This document shows, piece after piece, positions 21,276 to 31,920 of a stretch of 37,500 nucleotides of DNA; positions within the stretch are counted from its first letter, which is position 1, and every line of letters begins with the position of its first letter. The stretch lies in contig RPFO01001355.1 in the NCBI GenBank assembly GCA_009746045.1, positions 1 to 37,500 of the forward strand. The letters are read 5' to 3'. Below the pieces are notes generated by a model that ran no database searches, was not told the DNA's origin, and was given only the letters and a program-made list of their open reading frames with translations. This stretch comes from Mesostigma viride (Eukaryota > Streptophyta > Mesostigmatophyceae > Mesostigmatales > Mesostigmataceae). The translations under genes were made by a program, and so were the position numbers.

Positions 21276-22590
21276 CATGACACTGTCAGTGTTGGCTCTA
21301 ACAGGTTGCTGTACATTTGTTGTATATATTCTCTGTAGCCAACCTGTTGCATGCTAATAAAATCCCTGGTTGTGTTACCATGTTGGACGTGGTTGCCAGG
21401 GGCCTCACTATGGGTTATACTTCTTTATAATAAAACATAATCATGTTATTGTAATGTCATGTTGTTTGTAATTATGTTCAGTTCCAGGATCTGATCCAAA
21501 CCTGGAGGATATGGGGTGGGGTTCGATTCCCCAGCTCAGTGACCTCAGCCTGGCATGTGTGAATCCTGAGTTTATCCCTCAGTGAGGACATGGGCTCCCC
21601 ATGTGTTGGCTAACATTTGTCAGGGCTCTCTCAGTCTTTGGAAGGATTTAAAAGATATAAGGGAGGCTCCGTGGCGGGCGCCATATGAACGGGCGCCTGT
21701 GATAACTGGATGACCAGGAACTCACAATATAGTACGTTCATGGACTCCTCTATCCAAACTCCTCTGACTAAGTGAAGACCTAACTTTAATCTACACCAGG
21801 TTCCCAAAGAAAGGGTTGGGATGTCATGTGGGTCAGAGGGCAACCTTTGAACCAATGAGCAGGCCTAGCTAATATTTGGAGGCACCTCAGGTTCCAAAAG
21901 AAAAGGCAGGTCTGGTCTCTGGGAGGGATCATCAGATATGTCTGAAGGCTTGTGGGGACAGTGGCTGATAGGTTCTCAGACTGGTCCAAGCTCCAAAACA
22001 AGAAAGGGTTGGAGTTAGCATATTGGGGCACCAATGTGCTAGATGGATGCAGGTTGAGGAGACCTTTCCAACACCGTGTCAACCGCCTAGAACAGACGAG
22101 GGACTAGAGAGATATCAGGTCCCGAAGTACTGCCGACCGGCGGGCGGGGGCGGTGCATGCACTATCAGGGCATAGTGGACAGGACACGTGGCAGGCAGTG
22201 CCTGCACAGGCTTAGCCTGAACCATCACGTGACTGGGACACATGCAGTGTATTGAGGACGCAACGGTCCTGTGGCTAGTAGAAGCCAGTAGCCAGCCATG
22301 CAGCAGGTCTGCAAGGATGTAAGTCCATGCAGAACTGTGGCAGGTCCTGTGCTGTCCTAGACACAGGATATAGCCAGAGATTCCACGTGGGGGCTCCGCG
22401 TGTGACCAAGTATGGCATTCATAGCGATTCGGGCCGCGGTGCCCCCACCCCTGTAACTAGGACCTAGATAGCTTATACCATCCATTCCATCCCATGTTCC
22501 CCTCCCACTGAGGACTTATACTCACGTGACGCAGTCACGTGTCTATTAATTAATTAGTAATAATTATAGTTGCATGATTGGTGTACCGGT
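21276..22590. other. No gene seen; tRNA-like T-arm and possible old LTR
   Basis: TGTTGGCTCTAACAGG at about 21290, a TATATA stretch, AATAAA near 21357 and a 9-bp inverted pair AACAGGTTG / CAACCTGTT suggest a decayed solo LTR, but the ends are not defined. At 21517-21533 a perfect T-arm-like hairpin TGGGG-TTCGATT-CCCCA carries a pol III B box, without a matching A box or acceptor stem, as in SINE remnants. The remainder holds no recognisable coding sequence. Confidence 0.35.
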
Positions 22591-22599
22591 CAAATTTTG

Positions 22600-22897
22600 G
22601 AGCCAGCTATGCATGGCCACGTCGCCACAAGCCACGAGCCACGAGATAGCCATGGTTGACGGCGGCGCCCATAACTTTCACGTCTGGGCTCCAAATTCTG
22701 CCGCTTCTATCACAATCGCTTCGTGTTTCTACTTAACGACGAAAATCTTAACGACGCACACGCTGATATATTTTCCCGAAGCTGTTACGCAATATATAAT
22801 GACCATCGTGTGGTGCCCTTTGTCCTGGAGGAGTTTGGGGCCATGGGGCCCCTGACCTCCGCCTTCTTCAAGGAGTGTTGCCGGCTCCGGGACTCAG
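22600..22897 (+). pseudogene. LINE leader fused to ORF2 C-terminal part, 5' half
   Basis: The leader shared with copies 1 and 2 (GAGCCACGAG..GTTGACGGCGG) runs to about 22800 and then passes into a frame reading HADIFSRSCYAIYNDHRVVPFVLEEFGAMGPL. That resembles the end of algal LINE ORF2 proteins, where a VPF(A/V)-E-FG segment follows the RT region. The RT and endonuclease are absent, so this is an internally deleted element. The reading is cut at 22897 by the gypsy insertion and resumes at 33690, in another frame. Confidence 0.65.
22893..22897. repeat. Target site duplication CTCAG (left)
   Basis: CTCAG lies immediately before the left LTR and again at 33685-33689 immediately after the right LTR. 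Five base pairs is the usual duplication length for Ty3/gypsy integrases. Confidence 0.95.
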
Positions 22898-23470
22898 TGT
22901 TACGCCGCGGATATCTACCTCCACCTCTACCTCTAATGGGCCTGATACTACCTAAACTGGTCAGGCCTCCTCTACTTAACCCTCTGGCGAAAGACGAACG
23001 TGACGGAGCTGATCTCAATGCGTTAACGTAAGTGTTACTATAATACGCCATACAACCATTTATCAAAACCCGTTTACTCCAGGAATAGAGGAAGGAAACA
23101 CAACTACACTGCCGTGACCCAAGCCTATATGTGTTAATTCATTTAACACACGCCGAGTGCACACACAAGGGGTAGAACGCGCATAAATGGTCACCAACGG
23201 TCCAACACGCTCGGGCCGACATGGCCCTCGCCTACAGATGCACGCTGGTCCACTACATCTACTGATGCACGCTGGTCCACTACATTCTACCACAGGATCA
23301 GGACCACTAGTAAAGTACGCGGCGCGGCGCCCAACGGCACCCAATGTACCACAGTACTGTTACGAGGACAATAATGTCCCGGTAGGAGCCTAAACGTAAA
23401 CCTAGGGACAACCGAGGCAAAAGACCTAATTTACGTCCGTAACTACAACGAATTGTTACGCGACGTAACA
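22898..23470 (-). repeat. 3' LTR of the chromovirus (left copy)
   Basis: This 573-bp repeat begins TGTTACGCCGCGG and ends GCGACGTAACA on the plus strand. It contains an internal direct duplication near 23235-23287 built around ATGCACGCTGGTCCACTACAT. It matches the right copy at all but one position by eye. Confidence 0.97.
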
Positions 23471-23481
23471 CCTCCCCCCCA
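23471..23481 (-). other. Polypurine tract
   Basis: On the minus strand GTGGGGGGGAGG directly precedes the 3' LTR. This is the expected place and composition for the plus-strand primer of an LTR retrotransposon. Confidence 0.85.
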
Positions 23482-23838
23482 CAAAGGTAGGGAGCCCTCT
23501 CCCTACGCACAGGGAGGAAAACAAGGGGTAGGAAACCTAATGCACCCAGCACACACTAACACAGTCAGCAGGCCATCCAAGATACAAGGCACCAATAGTT
23601 CACACGGTCTCCACCACCACGCCTGGAGGTGTAGGGTTAGCCAGCACCAAGCCTGGTGGTAGGTTCCCCTAACTGCCTGGAACAAAGTCCTTGCCGGGGG
23701 GAACGGCACTGGGCAGGACACACAGAGTAAACCAATCAGCACCAAGGACCAAGAACGACCAGTCAACTGGCCAGAACATGAGGGCGACTCTACATACCGG
23801 AGGGACAACACCCTCAGGTCGGGCCTAAGGCCCTCTAT
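23482..23838 (-). other. 3' non-coding part of the chromovirus
   Basis: Between the end of the third reading region and the polypurine tract I see no coding signature in element orientation. It is likely untranslated. Confidence 0.5.
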
Positions 23839-26124
23839 CTAATGGCCATCCGTCTGGTAGGTACCACGGGAGGCCAGCAGGACATCCAGGTAAGCCTGGT
23901 AGTGAGACACATCCTCAGCATTGTCGTGCCTATCTACAGTGAGGAAAACATCGGCCCACACGCCGTCAGGGAAAAGTCCCAGGAAGGCCCAGTAGTACCT
24001 ATGCTGTGTAAGAACGACCTGGCCCCGGGCCCAGTCCAGGAAACCGCAGGCAAAGAGGCGTAGGAAAGGCTCTACCGCGATCAGGCAGAGAGCCCGAAGG
24101 AGCAGGCGATGATACCGGATCCGAGGGCGCATACCCGTCGGGAAAAACAGATCTACCAGGGGCTCCACGTTGGACGGCCACAACCGGATGTGCCGAATCT
24201 CGCGGGAACGCCACCGGCGGGCACACTGTCGCGACCCGAACGTCTCAAGGTAGTCGCTAGCCCGGGGAGGAGGATGACCCCGAGAGTCCAAACCCTGGCC
24301 CGGGATGGGCGCTGGACGACGGGCATCCCACTCTAGGATGGGCTGAAGGACGGTGCTGTACGTGGCACCCGGCACCGCAGGAAAATCTACCGTAAGAGCA
24401 TCTGAGGCCATAATGCCCAGAGGCGGAGGGTAGGCCCACTGGAACCCGCCGTAGGTGTCCAAGTCATTGTGGCGCCGCGCCCAGCGGTACAGGACGCGCC
24501 GAACCAGGATCTCACCCTGGAACACCGGATCAGCCAAAATAACCATGTCGAAAGGAGGCCGATCAGTCTCAACTGGTAGGTTACGGTCCCGCGGCGCCCG
24601 ACACACCTGGGAGAACCCGTAGGACATGGGCGAAATGGCCAGCTCGGCGGAGGCGCGCGGCAGGTCACACTGGCGGCAAGCGAGCGCAGACATACCATAC
24701 CCGAAGACAGGCGTGTCGCGCGACTCCGGAGTCGCATGCACCACAGAAGGGGCCCGATCCCGATCGCCCTCTGACAACTCCCGAAGGGAATCGGCAGCGC
24801 GGGTGGCGCGCGGGTCAGAGCCACTGGACCGAACAACCGCAGCCAAAGACCGCGGGGCCGAAGGGGCAGGGGCCGCGAAGGGGTAGGAACCGGCACAGGC
24901 GCAGAAGGTGCCGGTACAACAGGGGGCCGCGTCGGACCCGAGGCCGCAGGGGGTCGCGACGGACCCGCCTCCGCAACTGGCGCGCCGGTCTCTGGGGGTG
25001 GAGCACCACCAGGCCACATGTTGAAAATAGGACCCGTGGGGACAGGCAATCCGGCATACGACTGGTTACCGTCCAAGCTCCAGTCAGGCACCGGGATCCT
25101 CTGCGGAGGACCGCCCTCCCAAAGCCTGGGAAGACCGCCCGGGTCGCTGAAGAAACCCCGCGAGGGCGGCGCTGACGTGGTGGGCGGCTCGGACGCGGCG
25201 GCGGCGGGCGCTGCCACTGGGACGGCGGACTCGCGCCGAGGCGCAGGTACGTCAGTAGCAGGCGCAGCGGTAGCCGAAGGCGTAGGAGCTGCAGCACCAG
25301 AGGGAACCGTAGACGCCGAGGCGACCGAAGGGGAAGGGGGCACAGCTGCAACAGACACCCCACCTGGCGTGGCTGGAGCGTGCGCCTGGGCCGCCATGAA
25401 GGCCCCGAAGGCCGCCGTCAGGGACTGGATCTGCGCCTGCATCGCAGAAACTGTCGCCGCAAGAGGATCAGGCTCACGACCAGAGCCCGAAGGGGTAGGC
25501 TCCACCGATGCGCACAGGACCGACCTCGGTGAAGACGGGACAGGGGAAGGCGCCGACACTGAAGAGGAGGACGCCGCAGGGGAGGCCGAATACTCAGGGG
25601 AATACTGCGCCTCTACCGGCGCGTCCGTAGGGGTAGGGTCGCCAAATCCTACACCCGCGTTCTGGTCTGCTATCTCCATAAACTCTACGGCCCGTAACAG
25701 GTCGCAGGGGTTCTCATCCAGCTCCGCATCACCCTCGGCAGGAAGCCAGGGGAACACATCCCGTAGGCAGAGCGGCCCACAGGGGTAGAAAGGTAGGAAA
25801 ACACCCTGGGGCACTGGAGAATCGCAGCTATCTGTCCCAGGGCTGGACAGCTGGAGCCACATTCTAGCAAACAGTGGCCGGCATCGTCAAATCCGTGCAA
25901 AACAAGCTGATGCGGTTCAGCAGGGGAAGGACCGTACCACGTGACCCCGAAGAGAGCCGCCCTGACTATGCCCGCATGCTGGGCCTGGAGGGCCGGATGC
26001 ACGACGCCACCCGGGAAACTAGACCGTGAACCCAACGGCCCGGAAGGGCCTCGAAGTACAGCTCAGGGTCCGGTAGGGGCAGGGACGGCAGCGGGCTCTC
26101 AGCCGGAGGGGTAGGCTCTGACAT
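23839..26124 (-). CDS. Third reading region of the chromovirus, function unknown
   Basis: Downstream of pol lies about 2.3 kb of GC-rich coding-like sequence. A likely start is the ATG at 26124 (MSEPTPPAESPLPS). The sequence runs through at least four open segments in changing frames: 26124 to about 26040, about 26035 to 25860, 25862 to about 24880, and about 24880 to stop at 23839. The middle is Pro/Ala/Ser-rich with a short helix (MQAQIQSLTAAFGAFMAAQ). The last 390-codon frame is globular, with many Trp, Tyr and Arg, and ends ...LLASRGTYQTDGH. I see no signal peptide or clear membrane anchor, so it does not look like a classical env protein, although it sits at the env position. Frame changes could be real decay or sequencing indels in GC-rich DNA. 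Origin by capture of foreign sequence is inferred from its composition. Confidence 0.55.
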
Positions 26125-26200
26125 GACGGCTGCGGAGGGGAGGGGACAACCAACCACCCGTCGACAGCAGACATAACATAAGAGAGGAGAAGGCCTACAA

Positions 26201-29200
26201 CTAGAGCTTGTGCAGGGTTTTATATTCCTGCAGCAGGCGACTACACCCATCTAGCTCACTCTCCGTATACCAAACCTTATCTACTTCACTACGAGCATAC
26301 ATCCACTTCACTTTATACTGACGCTGGGTACCGCGGCCCTTTTTGATATCTCTATGGGCCACGATGCTTTCTACTTCGTCTTCTACTTCCCCAGTGTCAG
26401 GGTTATGCTCTAAAGGGGCAGGCGCTAACTCCCTGCCAGCGAACGTACTAGGATGGTACAGTTTAAGCTGGCTCCTATGGAAGGTGTTTGAATGCGTTTG
26501 CCAGGAGGTAGGGATATCGACTTTATATAAGAAATTTCCTACCCTAGACAACACATGGAAGGGTCCTAAGAAGGCGGGCCTAAGTTTGACCTTCAGTTCT
26601 GCTTCAAACTTATGAGCAAAACGGCCAACACGGGGGCCTTCTACTAATACTAGATCTCCTATTTCTATCTCAGGTGCTCGTCTATCTAAGGAGGCACGCA
26701 ACCTAGCAAGGTACTTAGCCTGAGCTTTTTGGTACCCTGAGATCGCGTGGTCATGAGCAGTTTTCATTCTATCTAGTAAGGACTGTACACCTTCTACAGT
26801 ATCTCGGGACACATCATCCTTGTCCCGTAGAGGACTAGCTAAGAGAGAGGTAGGGGTAAGGGGCTGTCTACCAGTATCTAAGAAGAAGGGCGTATATCCA
26901 TGCGCAGCTTGGGGACAATTGTTGAGGGAGAACTCTACCAAACATAAATAATCCTCCCAATCACTACCCGAGCCATTAACATAGTGCCTAAGCGCTTCTT
27001 CTACTACTCTATTAAGACGCTCTACTAAATGAGAGGAGGAGGAGTGGTAGGCAGTACCGTAGGTAACCTTGGTACCGATGGCAGCGAAAAACTGCTGCCA
27101 AAAATCTGAGGTAAATAATTTATCCTTATCACTAATAAACTGCCTACTCAATCCATGATATCTATATACATTATTGAGGTATAGGCGTGCGCAATCACGT
27201 GCGGTGAGTTCTAAAGGACACGGCACAAGATGGCACATACGAGTAAAACGATCTATGAACACAAGGATTTGGGCATTGCCCCTATCATTCTTTCTAAAAG
27301 GTCCTACAAAATCCATCATGATAGAATCCCAAGGCATGATGGGGTCAGGCAAGGTCCTAGGTTCTGCTATCTGTCCTACATTATTGGGTTTCATTTCCTG
27401 GCAAGATTGACAAGTTCTAACATACTCATCTACATCCTTATAAAGGGAAGGCCAGTAATAAGAGCGGGCTACTAGGTCCCGTACCCGTTTACCACCCTGA
27501 TGAGCAGCTAAGTCATGCAACTCAAAGAGCAAGGAGGAGCGACAGATAGGAGGGACATACAGGCGCCATTGAGGGGGAGAATCTGCTATCTGCACATATA
27601 AAAACCCACCTACAAATTTACAAGGGTGCTTGCCTAATTGTTGGGGATGTGCAGCAATGGCAGCTAATGCTTCCGGCTCAGTGGCCGTAAATCTACTAAT
27701 AAGGCGTTCAAGATCAGAGGTAGGCATCGCTACAGAAGTATCCAGAACAGGTTTAAAGAGATCTCCTACCGCCTTGCCAAAGAGAAGGGGAGGTCCTAGA
27801 GGGACTACGTTTTCATAAGACTTTCCTGACCTAGTCGCTATATGGCTAAGCGGTATAGAAATTTTATTTTTCCCCTCCCCCCCCACCGAGGCCACGGGAA
27901 GGGCCTCACACGGGAGAGAGAGTCCTACGTGAGAAAGGAGATCAGGCATGCGAACAGCTGTATGAAAGAGGTAGGCATAGGATTCATCATCAGGTAGTTC
28001 ACCATAAGGGGTTACACCCATAGTAGTAGGAACTAGAGTAGTATTGAGAACATCAAGGTCCTCGAAGAAGGAATAGTCTGCACGACGAGAGAGTGCATCT
28101 GGTACTATGTTATCTACACCCTTGACATACTGAAGTTTAAAAGGGGAAAACTGTGCTAAAAATTCCATCCAGCGCGCTTGCCGAGGGGTAAGGTTGGGTT
28201 GGGAGAGAAGATGGGTAAGGGGACGATGATCCGTTTGGATAACTAACCTATAAGGATCTAGCTCACAGGGTTCATTCAGGCAGACATCAAATTGAGCACC
28301 TTTAAGGAAGTGCTGCCACGCGTGGCAACAATACACCACAGCTAAGAGTTCCTGCTGGTGTACGGGATAGTTACGCTCCGCAGGGAGCATTGTCCTAGAG
28401 ATATACTCAATTGGCTGTAAGCCCTGACCCTGATCCTGGAGAAGGACACCACCTATAGCTACTTTACTAGCATCTGTAGCCACAACAAAGGGTTTAGTAG
28501 TATCCGGTAGGATGAGTACAGGAGGGGAAAGGAGTAGGGATTTTAGGCACTGAAAAGCCGACTGACATTCACTACTCCAAACAAAGGGGATATCCTTCTT
28601 TAATAAATGATTAATAGGGGCTGCTATAGTTGCGAAACGCGGGATAAAACGCCTATAGTAAGAAGCAATTCCTAGGAAACTACGTACACCTTTAACGTCG
28701 GTAGGAGTAGGCCATTCCTGAATTGACTTAGTTTTATCCGGGTCGGTAGCGACCCCGGCATCTGACAGAACGTGCCCTAAAAATGGGACACTCCTACCCG
28801 AACGCACTTTAGCACGGCGCGCCCACAAAGAATTTTCAGCCATTATTTCTAATACTTTCTTTAAATCACGTAGGTGCGTTTCAAAATCAGGAGAGTAAAT
28901 AAGAATATCATCTAAGTAAGCTTGAGCACAAGAACGGTCATGCTCAGATAAAGAAACAGAGGAGAAGGAAGGATCCTTTAGATCAGAGGACACCTGAGGA
29001 AGATGAGAATTTCCCATAACAGGTCTAAGCACTTCATTCATTAACATTTGAAAAGAGGCAGGCGAGTTACAGAGTCCCATAGCCGCTACTCTAAACTGGT
29101 AATGACCAAAAGGGGTAGCAAAGGCGGTTTTATGGCAATCCTCAGGAGCTATCCGCAACTGCCAAAAACCATCCGCACAATCCAGTACTGTGAAACAAGT

Positions 29201-29398
29201 GGAACCTTTAACCTTATTAAATATATCATCAATACGAGGTAGAGGGTATTTAGACTTCACAGTAATATCATTCAACTTCCTATAATCAGTAACTAGGCGA
29301 AACTTGCCATTTGGCTTAGGAACTAACAGGACACCAGCTGAGTAGGGGGAGTTACTAGGCTCTATCAATCCTGCTTCTAATATGACACTAAAATCTGT
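26201..29398 (-). CDS. pol: Pol: reverse transcriptase, RNase H, integrase, chromodomain
   Basis: The frame is open for 1,055 codons from 29368 and extends upstream to the frame junction near 29398-29401. Counting from MIEPSNSPYSAG, the RT spans about 1-240 with the catalytic YLDD at 151-154. RNase H spans about 290-430 (ATDAS, QQELLAVVY, TDHRPL, DALSRR). The integrase zinc-binding residues are H618, H623, C653 and C656, and its catalytic triad is D686, D747 and E783 (D,D35E spacing). A GPY/F-like region follows near 929-950. The C-terminal ~995-1048 segment (VESIVAHRDIKKG...YKVKW) is a chromodomain, which in chromoviruses directs integration to marked chromatin. Every catalytic residue I checked is present. 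An unusual insertion precedes YLDD. The preceding protease joins by a -1 shift on an A run. Confidence 0.95.
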   Translation of the reverse strand, partial: TDFSVILEAGLIEPSNSPYSAGVLLVPKPNGKFRLVTDYRKLNDITVKSKYPLPRIDDIFNKVKGSTCFTVLDCADGFWQLRIAPEDCHKTAFATPFGHYQFRVAAMGLCNSPASFQMLMNEVLRPVMGNSHLPQVSSDLKDPSFSSVSLSEHDRSCAQAYLDDILIYSPDFETHLRDLKKVLEIMAENSLWARRAKVRSGRSVPFLGHVLSDAGVATDPDKTKSIQEWPTPTDVKGVRSFLGIASYYRRFIPRFATIAAPINHLLKKDIPFVWSSECQSAFQCLKSLLLSPPVLILPDTTKPFVVATDASKVAIGGVLLQDQGQGLQPIEYISRTMLPAERNYPVHQQELLAVVYCCHAWQHFLKGAQFDVCLNEPCELDPYRLVIQTDHRPLTHLLSQPNLTPRQARWMEFLAQFSPFKLQYVKGVDNIVPDALSRRADYSFFEDLDVLNTTLVPTTMGVTPYGELPDDESYAYLFHTAVRMPDLLSHVGLSLPCEALPVASVGGEGKNKISIPLSHIATRSGKSYENVVPLGPPLLFGKAVGDLFKPVLDTSVAMPTSDLERLISRFTATEPEALAAIAAHPQQLGKHPCKFVGGFLYVQIADSPPQWRLYVPPICRSSLLFELHDLAAHQGGKRVRDLVARSYYWPSLYKDVDEYVRTCQSCQEMKPNNVGQIAEPRTLPDPIMPWDSIMMDFVGPFRKNDRGNAQILVFIDRFTRMCHLVPCPLELTARDCARLYLNNVYRYHGLSRQFISDKDKLFTSDFWQQFFAAIGTKVTYGTAYHSSSSHLVERLNRVVEEALRHYVNGSGSDWEDYLCLVEFSLNNCPQAAHGYTPFFLDTGRQPLTPTSLLASPLRDKDDVSRDTVEGVQSLLDRMKTAHDHAISGYQKAQAKYLARLRASLDRRAPEIEIGDLVLVEGPRVGRFAHKFEAELKVKLRPAFLGPFHVLSRVGNFLYKVDIPTSWQTHSNTFHRSQLKLYHPSTFAGRELAPAPLEHNPDTGEVEDEVESIVAHRDIKKGRGTQRQYKVKWMYARSEVDKVWYTESELDGCSRLLQEYKTLHKL

Positions 29399-30240
29399 TT
29401 TAGTTCCTTTAACTCGGTAGGGCCCATTCTATACATCGGAGAGTGCGTAGGAACTGCACCGTCCTTGATAACTACACGGTGTAAAACAGAACGAGGAGGA
29501 GGATAAGAAGGAGTCTTTTCTTCAAAAACCTTTGAGGAATCTATCACAGCCATGTATCTTACTATTTCATTTTCAGTAAATCCCACTCCTATTGTATCCA
29601 CTGTGTTTATATCTATATCCACACTATTATTAGTGATAGGTATCTCCTGTACTTCTAACTGAAGGAACATACATAATAAATATCCATATTCCTTTAGTTC
29701 AGAACGCAACTCATCATTGGACATTAATACTTCAGGTATAGGTCTTACAGGAGGATCAACAGGTGTAGGAGGAGTAATATCTACCAAGGATAAATTTTCC
29801 AATCTATAATGACGTTCAGGTACCCAGTAAGAGCTATCTGGAAACCAAATGACCATGGTATCATAATTAATAGTAATCTTATTATCCTGGTGCCAATCTA
29901 ATCCTAGTAATACATCAGCGGTAGTGATAGGGCCTATAGTGGCCGTCAGGTTGACAGTACGTCCTTGTATAACCATGGGAAGGGACACCGTACCCGGGGA
30001 ATGACTGGTGCGACCATCAGCATAATGAACAGTAACGGGTTTGGTGTGAGGGGTAGGGACTAGTCCTAAACGCCTAACTAGGGCTTCGCTCACAAAGGAG
30101 CTAGCCGCACCGCTATCTACCAACACAGAGACATTCAAGAGTTCATCAGCATGCAGAAAGGGTCTACAACAGTGTGAGGGACGGTTAAACCACCATTCAA
30201 GAACATAAGAGGACGCACACGTAGTGGTAGGGAAGATTCA
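29377..30240 (-). CDS. Aspartic protease domain (5' part of pol)
   Basis: The reading contains the retropepsin active-site segment VLVDSGAASSF and, about 65 residues later, ADVLLGLDW, the paired signature of gypsy-type proteases that cleave the polyprotein. It continues through a linker to MYRMGPTELKELK, the usual lead-in to the RT, and stops at 29377. The RT reading begins in the -1 frame exactly where alignment with other gypsy elements would continue it, at an AAAA run (29398-29401 as TTTT on the plus strand). The frame is open upstream of the first Met (30138) to about 30240. How it connects to gag is unclear, because neighbouring coding-like sequence lies in another frame. Confidence 0.85.
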
Positions 30241-30312
30241 GCTCCTACAGAGGTTATAAAAACAGGCAGGCAAAAATTTTTATCTGGGGTACTATCTAAG
30301 GACCTGTCCAGG

Positions 30313-31920
30313 TTACCCCCGGCTGACAGGCCTACTGTTCCCCCTCCCCCCCAAATCCATAGGAACTAACCCCGAAGAAGACCCTGGCGAAAAAGCCACT
30401 GCTGGAGGGTCACGAGGGAGCGAAGAGGGTGCGGGAGCCTGATTATCATAGGGGAACCCTGGGGATCCTGTCTGCACAGCATTCAGCCTACTAGGGGTAG
30501 CTGAAGGAATGCGTCCTGAAGTAGGACGAATAGGAGCACGCTGAGGGGTACGAGGAGGGCGAGCGTCGGGATGAGGGGGAGCACCCGAAAGGAACTTGGG
30601 GCACTCACGTTTAAGATGACCTACTTCCTTACAATGATAGCATGTGATATGAGAGACATCAAGGGCTGAAAGGTCAGTAACACAGATATCTAATTCTTCT
30701 ACATAGGAGTTCTCCTCCTCAGGGGTAAGGATAATATTATTAATACGGGAACGGGTAGGAAGAGAAGGGGTGGTGAAGAAATCTGCTACACGCAAGAGAT
30801 GCTGGCGCACATGCTTGAGGGGCAGATCAGTAAAACGGTAGGCAGAGAACTGGCGCTTGACTTCACGTAATAAGGGTCTACTGAGGCCTTGGAGGAAGCG
30901 AGCACGTACTTCTGCACCCGACAAATCCCTAATTCGTACCATCTGAGCATCAAACTCTTTCATATACTCCTTAAATGATTTAGTACCCTGCTGCAAGGTA
31001 CCAAAGGCTAATCTATCCTGCCAATCTGAATCAGGAGGGACTAAATGGTTCTCTAAACGCTTAAACAATTCTGCTACAGAGTTAGGGTAGGCATGAGAGG
31101 CCAAAGACTCACACTGAATGAGGTTAGCAAGCTCAGGAGTAATACAGGTTGTGAGATAGTGAGGAACTAATACAGCATCAGAAAGACGCCATCTATTATG
31201 ATTCTGCCACGACTCCGTGTTCTGGGTAAGCAACATAATAAAGGTGAAAAACTGTTGAGGGGTAGACTTGACATCCAGCTTGGGAAGGTTAGCAAAGAGG
31301 GGAAGAGCAGGGGGCTTAGGGGGATTAGAAGAGTCAGTTTTTCCCATAGGGCCACTATCTTCCACTGCTACATAAGCGGGATAGAAGGAAGGAAGAGGAA
31401 AAGTCTTGGGTAGGGGTCTAGAAGGGGCCACCGTTTCAGGCTGGTGCCCATAAGAGAAGGGGACAGTATATTGCTCACGAAGAGAGGAATAGGCAAAATG
31501 ATCATAATTTCTGTCATCTAAGGGCATGGTGCTGAAATCACTATTAACTTCTAAATCAGCCACACGGGTAGGGACCTGGGCTGCCTCATAGGCCGTCTCA
31601 GGGTAGGACCAGGAAGCAGGTGGGTAAAAGGGAACTGCACTAGGGCGCCCAGAAGGACCGACAGGGGCAGAGGCACGACCCGTGTTAAGAGCAGGCATGG
31701 AAGGCACAGGGTGGGAAGGAGGCCTAAAAACATTGTTAGTTAGTGAGGACCTGCTGGAGGGTTGAGCCAAGGTTGCAGGAGGGGCAGGGGCCTGGTTCAG
31801 GGTAAGGGAAGGGTCATCACTAAATCTGACTTGCATACGTTGACGTTGTTCATAGGTAGGAGGGGTAAGTGAGGGACGACGGCGACCATCAGCAAAGGAG
31901 AAGGAGGTGAGGCACGAAGG
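30313..31920 (-). CDS. gag: Gag with CCHC zinc knuckle
   Basis: The frame is open from about 31920 (first Met at 31836) to a stop at 30313. A Pro/Ser-rich N-terminus (1-180 from that Met) is followed by a retrotransposon capsid-type region around 180-350, with PQQFFTFIMLLTQNTESW, SFKEYMKEFDAQMVRIR and RARFLQGLSRPLLREV. The zinc knuckle CYHCKEVGHLKREC (residues 399-412; C-x2-C-x4-H-x4-C) is the nucleocapsid motif. Gag forms the particle and packages the RNA. An ATG-led segment in another frame (32063 to about 31900, MDPVGGNMSPIPTN with an Asn run) probably supplies the true N-terminus through one frame change. Confidence 0.9.
   Translation of the reverse strand, partial: PSCLTSFSFADGRRRPSLTPPTYEQRQRMQVRFSDDPSLTLNQAPAPPATLAQPSSRSSLTNNVFRPPSHPVPSMPALNTGRASAPVGPSGRPSAVPFYPPASWSYPETAYEAAQVPTRVADLEVNSDFSTMPLDDRNYDHFAYSSLREQYTVPFSYGHQPETVAPSRPLPKTFPLPSFYPAYVAVEDSGPMGKTDSSNPPKPPALPLFANLPKLDVKSTPQQFFTFIMLLTQNTESWQNHNRWRLSDAVLVPHYLTTCITPELANLIQCESLASHAYPNSVAELFKRLENHLVPPDSDWQDRLAFGTLQQGTKSFKEYMKEFDAQMVRIRDLSGAEVRARFLQGLSRPLLREVKRQFSAYRFTDLPLKHVRQHLLRVADFFTTPSLPTRSRINNIILTPEEENSYVEELDICVTDLSALDVSHITCYHCKEVGHLKRECPKFLSGAPPHPDARPPRTPQRAPIRPTSGRIPSATPSRLNAVQTGSPGFPYDNQAPAPSSLPRDPPAVAFSPGSSSGLVPMDLGGRGNSRPVSRG

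Noticed and set aside
21290-21430. Copia-type solo LTR
   Set aside because: It has a TG start, TATA and AATAAA words, but no defined CA end and no flanking duplication, so it is mentioned only within the regional entry.
23187-23393. 68-codon frame present in both LTRs on the plus strand
   Set aside because: It is antisense to the element and composed of the LTR's duplicated block, with no supporting signature.
24626-25788. Plus-strand frames of 86 and 256 codons opposite the third region
   Set aside because: They are Gly/Ala-rich shadows of a GC-rich coding stretch. The minus strand matches the element's orientation and has more protein-like sequence.
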